A DNA stretch of 64,000 nucleotides from Saprospiraceae bacterium (GTDB taxonomy: Bacteria; Bacteroidota; Bacteroidia; Chitinophagales; Saprospiraceae), in the NCBI GenBank assembly GCA_016717265.1, contig JADKFX010000001.1, positions 2,988,501-3,052,500 on the forward strand, given 5' to 3'. Position 1 is the first letter of the stretch. Every line of letters starts with the position of its first letter. The notes beneath the pieces were generated by a model, which saw nothing but the letters and a program-made list of their open reading frames with translations, made no database searches and was not told where the DNA came from. This document shows, piece by piece, positions 1 to 12,052 of the stretch. A program made the translations under genes and the position numbers.

Positions 1-1
1 C

Positions 2-2563
2 GTTTCGGCTGATAGAGACAGCATCTTGATTGAATGGGGAGATGGCACCAGTAGCAACATTTCGAGAACTAATGGCAATGGATTTCCACTCGCTAATAAT
101 GTAAAGAAAAACATATATCAATCTGAACATACTTACCCAGGCCGGGGTACTTATATTATCAGTGTACAAGATCCCAACAGAATCGATAATATTTTAAATA
201 TTGATCCACCAAATAGTGTAAACATTCCATTTTATATCCAAACTACTGTCACGCTTTTAAATTTGCAATTTCAAAGTCCAAATAATTCGGTGAAACTTTT
301 ACAAGCACCTATTGACTTTGCCTGTGTAGGTCATATTTTTATTCATAATCCATCTGCATACGATGAAGATGGTGATAGTCTTAGTTATGAATTGGCAGTC
401 CCATTGATGGAAAAAAACACCCCTGTTCCAAATTATTATTTTCCAAATCAAATTCAATCTGGCCTTAATAATAATATTAGTTTAAATAGTAATAGCGGAA
501 CATTTATATGGGATTCTCCTCAAAAACCAGGAGAATATAATATTGTGATTGTTATTCATGAATTTCGCAAAGGTGTAAAAATTGCTACTACTATCCGGGA
601 TATGCAAATATTTGTTCGCAATGATTGTGCCCTGAATCAGACTCCATTTATAAATGCAATAAAAGATACTTGTATAGTAGCCGGGATGGTTTTAAATTTA
701 GATATTTTAGCAATCGATAGAGACACTGCACTGAGAGGTTCAAAAATAAAAATCGAAGCAATTGGTGCTCCTTTTTTTACCACACCTTCTGCAAGTTTTA
801 GTCCTTCAACTCAGTATATGAATTCTCCAATACAGGCTAAATTTCAATGGGTTACGGATTGCAGTTTAATTCAAAAAGAGTATTATACCCTAGTCATAAA
901 AGTAACCGATAACTATCTAGATACTACAGGACTCTCCTATTTACATACCATAAGAATAAAAATTGTTGGCCCTGCACCTGAAAACTTAAATTCAGTTTCA
1001 CAAAATAAATCTATCTTTTTAACCTGGAATAAGCCCTACCTCTGTGATACCAATACACTCTTATTTCGTGGCTTTTCAGTTTGGCGTAAAGAAAGATCTT
1101 CGCTATTAGTATTAGACACCTGCAATCCAGGTTTAGACAGATCAAACTATACAAGAATTGCTTATTTGGTGAATCAGAATAATGGCAACAATTATTTTTA
1201 CCAGGATAGTCTAATTGAAAAAGGAACATTTTACTGCTATCGTGTATTAGCCGAATTTGCAAAACTGAGTAGCTCCAATTTTCCATACAACTTTGTTAGC
1301 AGCTTGCATTCAAATGAAACCTGCAATTCGATTGCCATTGAAAATCCCTTAATATTAAATGTAGATGTTAAAAAAACAGATGCTGTCAATGGTGAAATTT
1401 TTATAAGATGGTTAAAACCTGAGCCATTGCAATTTGATACCATTTTGAATAGAGGACCTTATCGAACGGCGATTTGGCAAAGTGATGATATGTTGAACTG
1501 GCAGGAAATAAATACTTCGATTCGGAATTACCCAAGTTTTAGTGCTATTCAAGATACGCAATTTTTGCATACCACAATTAATACGATTAACAAGCAATAT
1601 AGTTATATAGTAAATATTAATGCTGTGAATGCAATTAATCACGCATCCGATACCGCTCAAAATATTTTTTTAAAAGTTTCGCCTACAGATCGAACAGCGC
1701 TGCTTCAATGGAATTCAAAAACACCCTGGACTAATTATTTATATACTATTTACAGATTTAATACTACTAGCCAACAGTTTGATTCCATTGGTTTTACTGA
1801 TCAAAATTCTTACAAAGACATCGGCTTATTAAATGAAGTTGAATATTGTTATCTAATTAAATCTACAGGTGAATACGGTATTGATGCAATTGAGCATCCG
1901 TTGTTTAATAATTCAAACATTCGATGTACGGTTCCTGTTGATAATCGTGCACCATGTTGTCCTGATTTAACGATTAAAGGTCCCTGTGATGAAATCATAA
2001 GTTCAAATCCAGATAAAATAATTAATAAACTTTCGTGGAATAATCCTAACTCAACATGTTCAGATCAGGATGCAATAGGATATAGAATTTATACTTTACA
2101 GGCAGGCCAACTAACATTACTTCAAGAAATAAACAATATACTTCAAACTGAATTTGAACATACACTAAACGAAAATACACCAACCTGTTATAAAATTTCT
2201 GCTTTTGATAAATACAATAATGAATGTATAAATAGTGATTCCGTTTGTGTAAAATATTGCCCGTTTTATAAACTCCCGAATACATTTACTCCAAATGGAG
2301 ATGGCCAAAATGATATTTTCAAACCATTTCCCTACAGATTTATTGATCGAGTACAAATTTCTATATTCAATCGCTGGGGAAATCTTGTATTTCAAACAAC
2401 AGATCCAAATATAGAATGGACAGGTTTAAATATGGCTGGCAATAAGCTATCAGACGGGGTCTATTACTATCATTGCACCGTATATTATACCGGACCAACT
2501 GTTGAAGGAACGACCTCTGAAACACTTACAGGATTTATTGAATTACTTTCAGGTAAAAAATAG
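2..2563 (+). CDS. Secreted FN3/Ig-like protein with gliding-motility C-terminal domain, 5'-truncated
   Basis: The reading frame is open to the left edge, so the true start lies outside the window; 853 residues are visible. The first residues (IEWGDG) look like a PKD-type beta-sandwich, and several fibronectin/Ig-like modules follow (for example around residues 330-440, 450-560 and 660-750). The last 95 or so residues hold the FTPNGDGQNDIFKPF signature, then FNRWGNLVFQT and a DGVYYYH block, which is the gliding-motility-associated C-terminal (CHU_C) domain used for type IX secretion. Known of the family: such proteins are exported and anchored at, or released from, the cell surface. The specific function is unknown; adhesion or polymer binding is an inference. 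It ends 3 bp before ribE. Confidence 0.85.
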   Translation, partial: VSADRDSILIEWGDGTSSNISRTNGNGFPLANNVKKNIYQSEHTYPGRGTYIISVQDPNRIDNILNIDPPNSVNIPFYIQTTVTLLNLQFQSPNNSVKLLQAPIDFACVGHIFIHNPSAYDEDGDSLSYELAVPLMEKNTPVPNYYFPNQIQSGLNNNISLNSNSGTFIWDSPQKPGEYNIVIVIHEFRKGVKIATTIRDMQIFVRNDCALNQTPFINAIKDTCIVAGMVLNLDILAIDRDTALRGSKIKIEAIGAPFFTTPSASFSPSTQYMNSPIQAKFQWVTDCSLIQKEYYTLVIKVTDNYLDTTGLSYLHTIRIKIVGPAPENLNSVSQNKSIFLTWNKPYLCDTNTLLFRGFSVWRKERSSLLVLDTCNPGLDRSNYTRIAYLVNQNNGNNYFYQDSLIEKGTFYCYRVLAEFAKLSSSNFPYNFVSSLHSNETCNSIAIENPLILNVDVKKTDAVNGEIFIRWLKPEPLQFDTILNRGPYRTAIWQSDDMLNWQEINTSIRNYPSFSAIQDTQFLHTTINTINKQYSYIVNINAVNAINHASDTAQNIFLKVSPTDRTALLQWNSKTPWTNYLYTIYRFNTTSQQFDSIGFTDQNSYKDIGLLNEVEYCYLIKSTGEYGIDAIEHPLFNNSNIRCTVPVDNRAPCCPDLTIKGPCDEIISSNPDKIINKLSWNNPNSTCSDQDAIGYRIYTLQAGQLTLLQEINNILQTEFEHTLNENTPTCYKISAFDKYNNECINSDSVCVKYCPFYKLPNTFTPNGDGQNDIFKPFPYRFIDRVQISIFNRWGNLVFQTTDPNIEWTGLNMAGNKLSDGVYYYHCTVYYTGPTVEGTTSETLTGFIELLSGKK

Positions 2564-2566
2564 AAT

Positions 2567-3154
2567 ATGTTTACTGGCATTATAGAAACAACCGGTGTTC
2601 TCAAATCAATTTCAAAGCAAAAGAACAATTTATATCTTGAAATTCAATCTGAAATATCAAAGCAGCTTAAAGTCGATCAAAGTGTTTCACATAATGGAAT
2701 CTGCTTAACAGTTGTTAAAAAAACCAATAAAACTCATTTTGTTACCGCTGTAAAAGAAACTATTGATAAATCAAATATTGGCGCATTACAGCTTGGAGAT
2801 CTTATTAATTTAGAACGAGCATTGGTCTTGGGCGACCGATTAGACGGACATTTAGTATCAGGACATATTGATCGCAAATTAAAGATTATAAATCAACGAG
2901 ATCAAAATGGAAGTACAGAATTCATTATTGAACTTGATCCTCATTTTAAAAAGTTTATTATTGAAAAAGGTTCAATAACAATAAATGGTATTAGTCTAAC
3001 GGTATCTAAATTAAAAAATAAAACATTTTCTGTTTTTATTATACCCTATACACTTGAGCATACGAATCTTAAATTAATAAAGAAAGGGGATTTTGTAAAT
3101 GTTGAATTTGATATCATAGGAAAATATATTCACAGAATGTATTCTCAAAAATAA
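2567..3154 (+). CDS. ribE: Riboflavin synthase, alpha subunit
   Basis: The 195-residue product starts MFTGIIETTG, the typical N-terminus of riboflavin synthase, and consists of two tandem lumazine-binding barrels (about residues 1-97 and 98-195). The GHLVSGHID motif near residue 95 and the second-domain motif GSITINGISLTV are both present. The enzyme dismutates two 6,7-dimethyl-8-ribityllumazine molecules to riboflavin in the cytoplasm, working as a trimer. Length is normal for the family (about 195-215). The start codon is 3 bp after the stop of the secreted-protein gene upstream, so it may be transcribed with it, although there is no functional link. No other rib genes are nearby. No Shine-Dalgarno is visible. 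Confidence 0.96.
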   Translation: MFTGIIETTGVLKSISKQKNNLYLEIQSEISKQLKVDQSVSHNGICLTVVKKTNKTHFVTAVKETIDKSNIGALQLGDLINLERALVLGDRLDGHLVSGHIDRKLKIINQRDQNGSTEFIIELDPHFKKFIIEKGSITINGISLTVSKLKNKTFSVFIIPYTLEHTNLKLIKKGDFVNVEFDIIGKYIHRMYSQK

Positions 3155-3321
3155 GGATGTACTATCATCATTCTGAATGCCTATGATTTCAGAAAACCTT
3201 TCATGTTACAATATATACTTACGCAGTTTACTAGTTTCTTACTTTGATATTATCATTCAGATACTTGTTACATGGGAAAATGTAGCGAAACATTAAACGA
3301 TAATTGAAAAATTTCTCATGT

Positions 3322-3351
3322 AAAAAAAAAGGCTTTCAAATTGAAAGCCTT
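3322..3351 (-). terminator. Intrinsic terminator of the rpoBC operon
   Basis: On the minus strand the sequence just past the rpoC stop codon forms AAGGCTTTCAA / TTGAAAGCCTT with almost no loop and is followed by a run of about nine T. It is a textbook rho-independent terminator, placed to end the long rpsU-to-rpoC block. Because the plus strand also ends in a short T run, weak bidirectional action towards ribE is possible. Confidence 0.88.
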
Positions 3352-3357
3352 TTGCTA

Positions 3358-6300
3358 CTAAAAATTTTCTACATCAGCGAGATTTCTTCTGCTATTTGTG
3401 GAGCGCACAAATAACTCTTTAAACCTTCTTGAACCAGTTCCCGCTGGAATTTTCTTTCCAATAATTACATTTTCTTTTAATCCTGAAAGATCATCACTCT
3501 TTGCAGACATTGCTGCGGAGCTTAATACTTTCGTTGTTTCCTGGAATGAAGCTGCTGATATCCAACTGCTTGTTCCAAGAGACGCTCTCGTAATTCCTAA
3601 TAACAAAGGACTTGCAGTTGCAGGACTTGCATCCCGGAATTCAACTAATTTTTTGTCGTTTCTTTTTAGAAATGAATTTTCTTCTCGTAGTTGACGAATA
3701 CTGACTAATTGACCCGCTTTTAATTTTATCGAGTCGGCAGCTTCAGAAACTACTTTTTTATCAAATATTTCATCATTAGCTTCGATAAATTCCCAACGAT
3801 CTACAGGTTCTCCTTCAAGTAAAGTAGTATCGCCTGGATCTTCAATTTGAACCCAACGCATCATTTGACGCACGATCACTTCAATATGTTTGTCATTGAT
3901 ATTAATACCCTGAGAACGATAGACCTCCTGAACTCCATTAACCAAATAAGATTGTACTGCAAACAAACCTTTAATCATCATGATATCTCTTGGCGCAATG
4001 GTACCATCTGATAATGGTGTACCAGCTCTTACAAAATCACCTTCTTGTACAAGAATATGTTTAGATAAACCAATTAAATATTTTCTTCTTTGGCTAGTTC
4101 GTTCATCTTCCACAAATATTTCCCGGTTTCCTCTTTTGATTTTACCATAATATACGATACCATCTATTTCAGAAACGACCGCTGGATTTGATGGATTCCG
4201 CGCTTCAAACAATTCTGTTACTCGCGGCAGACCACCCGTAATATCTGTAACTTTACTTACGTTTCTTGGTATTTTACCAATTTTCTGACCCGCGCTAATT
4301 TCACTGTTGTCTTCAATAGTAATATATGCACCTACTGGTAAGGAGTAATTTTTTAATTCTTCACCTGCTGCATTTACAATGGTAATTACAGGAATTTTCT
4401 TTTTATTTTTAGACTCAATAATAACTTTCTCAGAATAACCTGTTTGATCGTCTCGCTCCATTCGATAGGTAACCCCTTCTTCAATAGAATCGAATTTAAT
4501 AATTCCTGAAAACTCAGAAATGATTAAAGCATTAAATGGATCCCAATTACAAATCAAATCTCCTTTTCCAATTTTTTGTTTCTCTTTAACATATAATATA
4601 GAACCATAAGGAATATGTGCACTTGTAAGAATCTTATTGGTATCTGCATCCAGAATTCTAATTTCTCCGGATCTTGAAATGACAATCATATTCCTGGTGC
4701 TCCCTTCAATCAAATCAGAAACTTTTAATCCATCATATTCAATGATTCCATCAAATTTTGAAATAATTTCTGATTCTTGTTTTGAAACCGCAGCAACCCC
4801 ACCCACGTGAAACGTTCTCAAGGTTAACTGTGTTCCTGGCTCACCAATACTTTGGGCAGCAATAATACCTACTGCATCCCCTTCCTCCGTAATTCTACCA
4901 GTTGCTAAATTTTTACCATAACATTTTGTACAAACTCCTTTTTTAGCTTCACATGTTAAAACGGAACGGATTGTTACAGATTCTATTTCTAATTTTTCAA
5001 TTAACTGTGCTGTTTTATCGTCTATATATTCTCCGAAATGAAGAATAATTTCATCTGTTATTGGATGAAAGATATTATGTAAGCTAAAACGACCTACAAT
5101 TCTAGAAGACAAGTTTTCAATTACTTTATCATTATCAATCAGCGCGGTGGTTTCAATTCCTCTTAATGTATTACAATCTTCTTCTGAAATAACAACATCT
5201 TGAGATACATCCACTAACCTTCTGGTTAAGTAACCCGCATCTGCTGTTTTTAATGCAGTATCTGCCAAACCTTTCCGGGCACCATGCGTAGAAATAAAGT
5301 ATTCCAATACACTTAATCCGTCCTGGAAATTTGAAAGAATTGGATTTTCAATAATCGCACTTCCTGTATCGCCAGACTTTCTAGGTTTTGCCATTAAGCC
5401 TCTTAATCCACACAACTGTTTAATCTGTTGTTTGGAACCTCTGGCTCCTGAATGCAGCATCATATACACAGAATTAAATCCACCTTTATGAGCGGCTAAT
5501 TCCTTCATTAAATTATCGGTTACACGATTATCTGCATACGTCCATCTGTCAATGATTTGGTTATAACGTTCATTGTTTGTAATCAAACCCATATTATAAC
5601 TATCCCAAATTTCTTCGACTTCTTTTTGTGCTTCATCTAGTGTTTTTTGTTTAATAGAAGGTGTAATTAAATCCCCTAAATTAAACGACAAACCAGCTTT
5701 AAATGCCCAATAAAAACCTAAATCTTTAATTGCATCTAAAAACTTAGCGGTTACTGCAAAACTAGTTCTGACAATAATATCACCGATAATTTGTTTAAGA
5801 TTTTTCTTGGTTAATAATTCATTTAAAAATGGAACTTCTTCAGGAACAAATTCATTTAACAAAACGCGTCCTACGGTTGTGCGTATGAGTTTCATTTCAA
5901 TGGTACCTTGTTCGTCTTCCACTTTTGCTTTTACCCGAACAGGGTCATGCAATTCGATTTTCTTTTCATTGAATGCAATTACAACTTCCTCTGCACTATA
6001 ATAAATTTTTTCTTTTTGTTCTTTCGCAACTGCCCGTTCCTTCGTAAGATAATACAAACCAAGTACCATGTCCTGTGAGGGTAATGTCACTGGAGATCCA
6101 TCCTGAGGATTTAACATGTTATGACTAGCCAACATTAATAGTTGTGCTTCCAGAATCGATGCATTACTCAATGGAACGTGAACTGCCATTTGATCACCGT
6201 CAAAATCGGCGTTGAAGGCACCACAAACTAAAGGGTGAAGCTGAATTGCTTTTCCCTCAATAAGGAGTGGTTGAAACGCTTGAATTGATAATCTGTGTAA

Positions 6301-7629
6301 GGTAGGTGCTCGATTCAATAATACCGGATGGCCTTTTAATATATTTTCAAGAATATCCCAAATAACAGAATCTTTTCTATCTACTAATTTCTTTGCTGAT
6401 TTAACAGTTTTTACAACTCCACGTTCTATTAGCTTACGGATAATAAAAGGCTTAAACAACTCAGCTGCCATATTCTTTGGTAAACCGCATTCGTGTAATT
6501 TTAAAGTAGGACCTACTACAATAACTGAACGACCGCTATAATCTACCCTTTTTCCTAATAAGTTTTGACGGAAACGACCTTGTTTTCCTTTTAAGATATC
6601 GCTTAAAGATTTTAAAGCACGTCCACCTTCTGCTTTTACTGCATTCGATTTTCTTGAATTATCAAACAAGGAATCAACAGCTTCTTGCAACATCCTTTTC
6701 TCATTTCTAAGAATTACTTCAGGTGCTTTAATTTCCAATAATCTTTTCAGACGGTTGTTTCGAATAATTACCCTACGGTATAAATCATTTAAATCGGAGC
6801 TTGCAAAACGACCTCCATCTAATGGAACTAAAGGTCTTAATTCTGGTGGAATGACAGGCAAATATTGGATGATCATCCATTCTGGCTTATTATTCTTAGA
6901 ATTTAAACCTTCTCTGAATGCTTCTGCAACTCTTAATCTTTTTAATGCTTCTGATTTTCTTTGTTGTGAAGATTCATTAGAAGCCTGATGTCTAAGATCA
7001 TATGATAGATCATCTAATTTAAGACGGATCAATAATTCAAAAACAGCTTCGGCACCCATTTTAGCAATAAACTTATTTGGATCTTTATCATCCAACATTT
7101 GGTTTTCTTTTGGCAAAGAATCTAATACTTCAAAGTACTCTTCTTCTGTCAATAAGTCAAGATAACCACTCCCAGTTCCAGCTGCAACACCTGGTTGAAT
7201 CACAACAAAACGCTCATAATAAATTATGGATTCGAGCTTTTTAGAAGACAAGCCTAATAAGTAACCAATTTTATTAGGTAAGGATTTAAAAAACCAAATA
7301 TGTACTACCGGGACCACTAATTTAATGTGTCCCATTCGTTCCCGTCTTACTTTCTTCTCTGTTACTTCAACACCACAACGATCACAAACTATACCTCTGT
7401 ATCGAATCCTTTTATATTTTCCACAATAACACTCATAATCTTTAACAGGACCAAAAATTCGCTCACAAAACAGACCATCTCTTTCTGGCTTATAAGATCT
7501 ATAGTTTATCGTTTCAGGTTTTAATACCTCACCAAATGAACGCTCCAAAATATCATCTGGAGAGCTCAGACTGATTGTAATTTTATCAAATACCTGATCT
7601 TGTTTTGTTATTTTGTTTTTAAATGCCAT
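3358..7629 (-). CDS. rpoC: DNA-directed RNA polymerase subunit beta'
   Basis: The 1423-residue protein is the beta' subunit of RNA polymerase. Near the N-terminus (about 66-85) is the zinc ribbon YECYCG...VCDRCG. The catalytic NADFDGDQ motif, whose three aspartates hold the active-site magnesium, is near residue 475. The second zinc site ([13 protein letters not shown]) is around residue 905, followed by the [18 protein letters not shown] trigger-loop/bridge region. Length is usual for Bacteroidota. It starts 21 bp after rpoB and is clearly co-transcribed; a strong terminator follows immediately. No frameshift or missing catalytic residue is seen. Confidence 0.99.
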   Translation of the reverse strand: MAFKNKITKQDQVFDKITISLSSPDDILERSFGEVLKPETINYRSYKPERDGLFCERIFGPVKDYECYCGKYKRIRYRGIVCDRCGVEVTEKKVRRERMGHIKLVVPVVHIWFFKSLPNKIGYLLGLSSKKLESIIYYERFVVIQPGVAAGTGSGYLDLLTEEEYFEVLDSLPKENQMLDDKDPNKFIAKMGAEAVFELLIRLKLDDLSYDLRHQASNESSQQRKSEALKRLRVAEAFREGLNSKNNKPEWMIIQYLPVIPPELRPLVPLDGGRFASSDLNDLYRRVIIRNNRLKRLLEIKAPEVILRNEKRMLQEAVDSLFDNSRKSNAVKAEGGRALKSLSDILKGKQGRFRQNLLGKRVDYSGRSVIVVGPTLKLHECGLPKNMAAELFKPFIIRKLIERGVVKTVKSAKKLVDRKDSVIWDILENILKGHPVLLNRAPTLHRLSIQAFQPLLIEGKAIQLHPLVCGAFNADFDGDQMAVHVPLSNASILEAQLLMLASHNMLNPQDGSPVTLPSQDMVLGLYYLTKERAVAKEQKEKIYYSAEEVVIAFNEKKIELHDPVRVKAKVEDEQGTIEMKLIRTTVGRVLLNEFVPEEVPFLNELLTKKNLKQIIGDIIVRTSFAVTAKFLDAIKDLGFYWAFKAGLSFNLGDLITPSIKQKTLDEAQKEVEEIWDSYNMGLITNNERYNQIIDRWTYADNRVTDNLMKELAAHKGGFNSVYMMLHSGARGSKQQIKQLCGLRGLMAKPRKSGDTGSAIIENPILSNFQDGLSVLEYFISTHGARKGLADTALKTADAGYLTRRLVDVSQDVVISEEDCNTLRGIETTALIDNDKVIENLSSRIVGRFSLHNIFHPITDEIILHFGEYIDDKTAQLIEKLEIESVTIRSVLTCEAKKGVCTKCYGKNLATGRITEEGDAVGIIAAQSIGEPGTQLTLRTFHVGGVAAVSKQESEIISKFDGIIEYDGLKVSDLIEGSTRNMIVISRSGEIRILDADTNKILTSAHIPYGSILYVKEKQKIGKGDLICNWDPFNALIISEFSGIIKFDSIEEGVTYRMERDDQTGYSEKVIIESKNKKKIPVITIVNAAGEELKNYSLPVGAYITIEDNSEISAGQKIGKIPRNVSKVTDITGGLPRVTELFEARNPSNPAVVSEIDGIVYYGKIKRGNREIFVEDERTSQRRKYLIGLSKHILVQEGDFVRAGTPLSDGTIAPRDIMMIKGLFAVQSYLVNGVQEVYRSQGININDKHIEVIVRQMMRWVQIEDPGDTTLLEGEPVDRWEFIEANDEIFDKKVVSEAADSIKLKAGQLVSIRQLREENSFLKRNDKKLVEFRDASPATASPLLLGITRASLGTSSWISAASFQETTKVLSSAAMSAKSDDLSGLKENVIIGKKIPAGTGSRRFKELFVRSTNSRRNLADVENF

Positions 7630-7650
7630 AATTTTTATTTAATAGAGCGT

Positions 7651-10600
7651 TTATTCAAATTTTACATCCAATACCAATCCTCTTAATTCATGAATCAAAA
7701 CATTAAATGATTCTGGAATATTTGGTTCCGGAAGATTATCACCTTTTACAATTGCTTCATAAGCTTTGGCACGACCAATGATATCATCTGATTTAATGGT
7801 TAACAATTCCCGCAAAATATTTGCAGCACCAAATGCTTCTAATGCCCAAACCTCCATCTCTCCAAATCGTTGTCCTCCAAATTGAGCTTTACCGCCTAAT
7901 GGTTGTTGCGTAATTAAAGAGTATGGTCCGATTGAACGAGCATGCATTTTATCATCTACCATGTGTGATAATTTCAACATATAGATAACACCTACTGTAG
8001 CCTGCTGATGGAAACGGTCTCCAGTTTCGCCATCATATAAATAAGTTTGACCAAACTGAGGTAACTCTGCTTTTTCGATGTGTTGGTAAATATCGTGAAT
8101 CGTTGCACCATCAAATATTGGTGTTGCAAAATGCAATCCCATTTTTTTACCAGCCCACCCAAGTACCGTTTCAAAAATCTGACCTAAGTTCATCCTTGAA
8201 GGTACCCCTAATGGATTTAAAACAATATCCACTTGAGATCCATCTTCTAAGAATGGCATATCTTCAACACGCACAATTTTTGAAACAATTCCTTTATTAC
8301 CGTGACGGCCTGCTAACTTATCACCAACTTTTAGTTTTCGTTTTTTCGCAATATAAACTTTCGCTAATTTCAATACACCCGCAGGTAATTCATCTCCAAT
8401 ACTAATATTGAATTTCTCACGCTTATACTTTCCTACTTCTTCATTCACTTTAATATTATAATTGTGAAGAAGTTTAGCAACCAATTGATTTTTATCCGTT
8501 TCTTTAATCCAATTGAAATAATCCACTTTCGTGAAATCAATTTTCTTTAAAAGTGCATTTGTATATTTGGAACCTTTCGCAATCAATTCTTCACCATAGA
8601 TACTTTTAACGCCACCTGAAACCTGATCTTTTATTAACTTCAAAAGTTTATCAATCAAAATCGTTTTCAGCTCATTTAAAGCAACACCATGTTTATCATC
8701 TAATCGGGTCAACAAATCTTTCTCTTGTACTTTCTGGAATTTATCCTTTTTTGCCCGAGCATACAATTGTTTATCAATTACGACCCCTTCGATGGATGGT
8801 GGTACTTTTAAAGAAGCATCTTTAACATCACCTGCTTTATCTCCAAAGATGGCACGTAATAATTTTTCTTCAGGAGTTGGATCTGTTTCTCCTTTCGGTG
8901 TAATTTTTCCAATTAAGATATCCCCTTCTTCTACATTTGCTCCAATTCTTATAATCCCATTTTCATCAAGATCTTTGGTAGCTTCTTCACTAACATTTGG
9001 GATATCATTCGTTAATTCTTCCTCCCCTAATTTTGTATCCCGCACTTCCAATTCAAAACTTTCGATATGGATGGAAGTAAAAATATCCTCTTGAATTACA
9101 CGTTCTGAAATTACAATAGCATCTTCAAAATTATAACCTTTCCAAGGCATGAATGCAACTTGAAGATTCTGGCCTAATGCAAGTTCACCATTTTCTGTTG
9201 CATATCCATCTGAAAGGATCGTTCCTAAACTCACCCGCTCTCCTTTCATTACGATTGGCTGAAGATTGATACACGTAGCTTGGTTTGTTCTTGCAAATTT
9301 TGTTAGAGAATATTCCTTTACATTTTCTTCAAATGAAATTAAATTTTCCTCTTCTGTATGATCATAACGAATTACAATTTTTGTTGCATCGGCAAATTCT
9401 ACTACACCTTCTCCTTCTGCTGTAATCAACATCCGGGAATCATGTGCAACCTTTGCTTCCAAACCAGTTCCGACGATAGGAGCATGTGGACGAATCAAAG
9501 GCACTGCCTGACGTTGCATGTTAGATCCCATCAAGGCTCTGTTTGCATCATCATTTTCAAGAAATGGAATCAGGGATGCTGAAACTCCTACAATTTGATT
9601 TGGAGCAACATCCATAAATTGCAATTCCATTGGTTCGAGTACAGGAAACTCTCCGTGTTCACGACCTTTCACTTTAGGTATTTGAAAATCTCCTTTTTTA
9701 TCTACTGGAATATTTGCTTGCGCAATTTTTGCATAATCTTCTTCTTCGGCAGACAAATATTGAATACCATGTTTAATATTTACTTTACCGCCATCCACTT
9801 TCCAATAGGGCGTTTCTAAAAATCCCATGGAATTAATTTTGGCATGAACACACAGCGTTGAAATCAATCCAATATTGGGTCCTTCCGGTGTTTCAATTGT
9901 ACATAAACGACCATAATGCGAGTAGTGAACATCTCGAACTTCAAAGCCTGCACGTTCTCTCGATAAACCTCCTGGTCCTAATGCAGATATTCTTCGCTTA
10001 TGTGTAATTTCCGAAAGTGGATTTGTTTGATCCAGAAACTGCGACAATTGACTTGTTCCGAAAAATGAATTGATAACAGAAGAAAGGGTTCTTGCATTGA
10101 TCAAATCAATCGGTGTAAAAACCTCGTTATCCCTTACGTTCATTCGCTCCCGGATGGTTCTCGCCATACGTGCTAAACCCACACCAAACTGAGCAAATAA
10201 TTGTTCACCAACGGTACGAACTCTTCGATTACTTAGATGATCGATATCATCTAGTTCTGCTTTTTGATTGATTAATGAAATGAGATATTTAACAATTTCT
10301 GTAATATCTTCTTTTGTTAAAACTAAGGTATCATCCGAAGTTTTTTGATTTAATTTCTTATTGATTTTATATCGGCCTACATCTCCTAAATTGTATCTTT
10401 TATCAGAAAAAAACAATTTATCAATAATACCCCGTGCAGTATCATCATCCGGTGGATCGCTACCACGCAACTGACGGTAAATATGGATTACAGCCTCCAT
10501 CTCCGAACTGGATGGATCTTTTTGAAGTGTATTATAAATAATAGAATAATCTTCTGTAATATCTTCTCTTTGAAGAATGATAGAATCTACAGAAGCATCT

Positions 10601-11469
10601 GCAATTAATTTCACATTATCTTCATCCAGAATAGTATCCCGTTCTAAGATGATTTCATTTCTTTCAACTGTTACTAATTCACCAGTATCTTCATCCACAA
10701 AATCTTCTGTCCATCTTTTAAGAACCCGAGCGGCTAATTTTCTACCAATCGCTTTTTTAAGATCTTTAGCAGTTGTTTTTATTTCTTCTGCAAGATTAAA
10801 TAAGTGCAAAATATCTTTATCCGAAGTATAACCAATGGCTCTCAACAGAGTTGTCACTGGGAATTTCTTTTTCCGATCTATATAAGCATACATCACTAAG
10901 TTGATATCGGTTGCAAATTCCATCCAGGCTCCTTTAAATGGGATTACTCTGGCAGAAAATATCTTGGTACCATTAGGATGATATGTCTGGCTAAAAAATA
11001 CACCAGGCGAACGATGCAACTGAGAAACGACAACCCGTTCAGCACCATTTATAACGAATGTACCTTTTGGAGTCATGTACGGGATGTTTCCTAAAAAAAC
11101 ATCTTGTTCAATCGTTTTAAAATCGACGTGTTCTTCATCATTACAAGACAAACGCAAACGCGCTTTCAAAGGAACTGAAAATGTCAATCCTCTTTGAACG
11201 CATTCATCAATTGTATAACGAGGTGGATCTACATAGTAATCCAAAAACTCCAAAACGAAGATGCTTCTTGCATCTGAAATTGGAAAATTCTCTTTAAATA
11301 CTTTAAAGAGACCTTCATTGATTCTTTTATCAGGAGTTGTTTCCAATTGAAAAAACTCCTTAAATGATTTAAGTTGAATTTCCAAGAAATCTGGATAAGG
11401 TACATTCAAAGGTGCCTTACCAAAATTATGTCGGACTCTCAGTTGTGAATTTGTTGCGGTTGAAGCCAT
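7651..11469 (-). CDS. rpoB: DNA-directed RNA polymerase subunit beta
   Basis: The 1272-residue beta subunit is co-transcribed with rpoC. The rifampicin pocket around residues 465-500 reads [21 protein letters not shown] and keeps the Asp, His and Ser residues (SALGPGG) found in sensitive enzymes. Other conserved blocks include [12 protein letters not shown], the [12 protein letters not shown] loop, the [10 protein letters not shown] motif and the C-terminal [15 protein letters not shown] segment that contacts beta'. The start MASTATNSQ is the only reasonable one. It is preceded by a 147-bp gap from rplL that holds a candidate promoter and a stem-loop, so rpoBC expression may be set partly separately from the ribosomal proteins. 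Confidence 0.99.
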   Translation of the reverse strand: MASTATNSQLRVRHNFGKAPLNVPYPDFLEIQLKSFKEFFQLETTPDKRINEGLFKVFKENFPISDARSIFVLEFLDYYVDPPRYTIDECVQRGLTFSVPLKARLRLSCNDEEHVDFKTIEQDVFLGNIPYMTPKGTFVINGAERVVVSQLHRSPGVFFSQTYHPNGTKIFSARVIPFKGAWMEFATDINLVMYAYIDRKKKFPVTTLLRAIGYTSDKDILHLFNLAEEIKTTAKDLKKAIGRKLAARVLKRWTEDFVDEDTGELVTVERNEIILERDTILDEDNVKLIADASVDSIILQREDITEDYSIIYNTLQKDPSSSEMEAVIHIYRQLRGSDPPDDDTARGIIDKLFFSDKRYNLGDVGRYKINKKLNQKTSDDTLVLTKEDITEIVKYLISLINQKAELDDIDHLSNRRVRTVGEQLFAQFGVGLARMARTIRERMNVRDNEVFTPIDLINARTLSSVINSFFGTSQLSQFLDQTNPLSEITHKRRISALGPGGLSRERAGFEVRDVHYSHYGRLCTIETPEGPNIGLISTLCVHAKINSMGFLETPYWKVDGGKVNIKHGIQYLSAEEEDYAKIAQANIPVDKKGDFQIPKVKGREHGEFPVLEPMELQFMDVAPNQIVGVSASLIPFLENDDANRALMGSNMQRQAVPLIRPHAPIVGTGLEAKVAHDSRMLITAEGEGVVEFADATKIVIRYDHTEEENLISFEENVKEYSLTKFARTNQATCINLQPIVMKGERVSLGTILSDGYATENGELALGQNLQVAFMPWKGYNFEDAIVISERVIQEDIFTSIHIESFELEVRDTKLGEEELTNDIPNVSEEATKDLDENGIIRIGANVEEGDILIGKITPKGETDPTPEEKLLRAIFGDKAGDVKDASLKVPPSIEGVVIDKQLYARAKKDKFQKVQEKDLLTRLDDKHGVALNELKTILIDKLLKLIKDQVSGGVKSIYGEELIAKGSKYTNALLKKIDFTKVDYFNWIKETDKNQLVAKLLHNYNIKVNEEVGKYKREKFNISIGDELPAGVLKLAKVYIAKKRKLKVGDKLAGRHGNKGIVSKIVRVEDMPFLEDGSQVDIVLNPLGVPSRMNLGQIFETVLGWAGKKMGLHFATPIFDGATIHDIYQHIEKAELPQFGQTYLYDGETGDRFHQQATVGVIYMLKLSHMVDDKMHARSIGPYSLITQQPLGGKAQFGGQRFGEMEVWALEAFGAANILRELLTIKSDDIIGRAKAYEAIVKGDNLPEPNIPESFNVLIHELRGLVLDVKFE

Positions 11470-11528
11470 GTTTCTTTAGAATTTAATATATAACCCGTTT
11501 CCGTGTCTTATAAATTTAAACTATGAAT

Positions 11529-11560
11529 GGCCTAGATCATAAATTCATATGATCTAAGCC
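11529..11560 (-). promoter_or_regulatory. rplL-rpoB intergenic stem-loop (attenuator or processing site candidate)
   Basis: In the minus-strand transcript a 12-bp stem forms between positions 11560-11549 and 11540-11529 around an 8-nt loop. One pair is a U-G wobble, so the helix is complete only in the transcribed strand. No U tract follows, so it is not a standard terminator. In Escherichia coli the same gap carries an attenuator and an RNase III site; an equivalent role here is inferred from position and structure. Confidence 0.5.
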
Positions 11561-11585
11561 AGGCATATATGTATTCCTTTTTTAC

Positions 11586-11593
11586 CAAAGGTA
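11586..11593 (-). promoter_or_regulatory. Candidate -7 box (TACCTTTG) for rpoBC
   Basis: Read on the minus strand this is a perfect match to the Bacteroidota TAnnTTTG -7 element, lying in the rplL-rpoB gap and upstream of the stem-loop. No TTG is seen at the -33 distance, so it would be a weak promoter if real. Confidence 0.35.
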
Positions 11594-11616
11594 TACTGTG
11601 AGTGCTATCCGTAAAA

Positions 11617-11988
11617 TTATTTTACTTCAATCTCAGCACCCGCAGCTGTTAATGTATCTTTCAAAGAGTTCGCCTCTTCTTTAGAAACACCTTGTTTTAA
11701 AGGAGATGGAGCACCGTCCACTAAGTCTTTTGCTTCTTTAAGACCTAAGTTCAATAAGTTTTTAACTTCTTTGATTACGTTTAATTTGTTGGCACCACCT
11801 GATTTCAGAATTACATCAAATTCAGTTTGTTCTGCAACTACAGCAGCAGCAGCAGGAGCAGCAGCAACTGCAACAGCAGCAGCAGCTGGTTCGATACCGT
11901 ATTTGTCTTTTAGAACAGATGCCAATTCGTTTACGTCCTTAATGGTAAGGTTTACTAATTGGTCTGCTAAAGCGTTTACATCTACCAT
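11617..11988 (-). CDS. rplL: Large ribosomal subunit protein bL12 (L7/L12)
   Basis: This 123-residue protein has the standard three parts: an N-terminal dimerisation domain (about 1-33), an alanine-rich flexible hinge (about 34-52, encoded by GCA/GCT-rich DNA) and a globular C-terminal domain starting at EFDVIL, with [15 protein letters not shown] and [10 protein letters not shown]. It forms the ribosomal stalk that recruits translation GTPases such as EF-Tu, encoded in the same block. It lies 64 bp downstream of rplJ, whose product anchors L7/L12 dimers. Length matches the family. Confidence 0.98.
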   Translation of the reverse strand: MVDVNALADQLVNLTIKDVNELASVLKDKYGIEPAAAAVAVAAAPAAAAVVAEQTEFDVILKSGGANKLNVIKEVKNLLNLGLKEAKDLVDGAPSPLKQGVSKEEANSLKDTLTAAGAEIEVK

Positions 11989-12052
11989 GATTCTTTTTTT
12001 GTTTACAATTGTTAAAAAATGTATGCGTCTATTACTTGGAAGCCTTAATTAA

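Noticed and set aside
8103..8405. Antisense open frames within rpoB, rpoC and other large genes
   Set aside because: They follow the codon pattern of the real gene on the other strand, carry no recognisable domains, and would require antisense overlap of essential genes.
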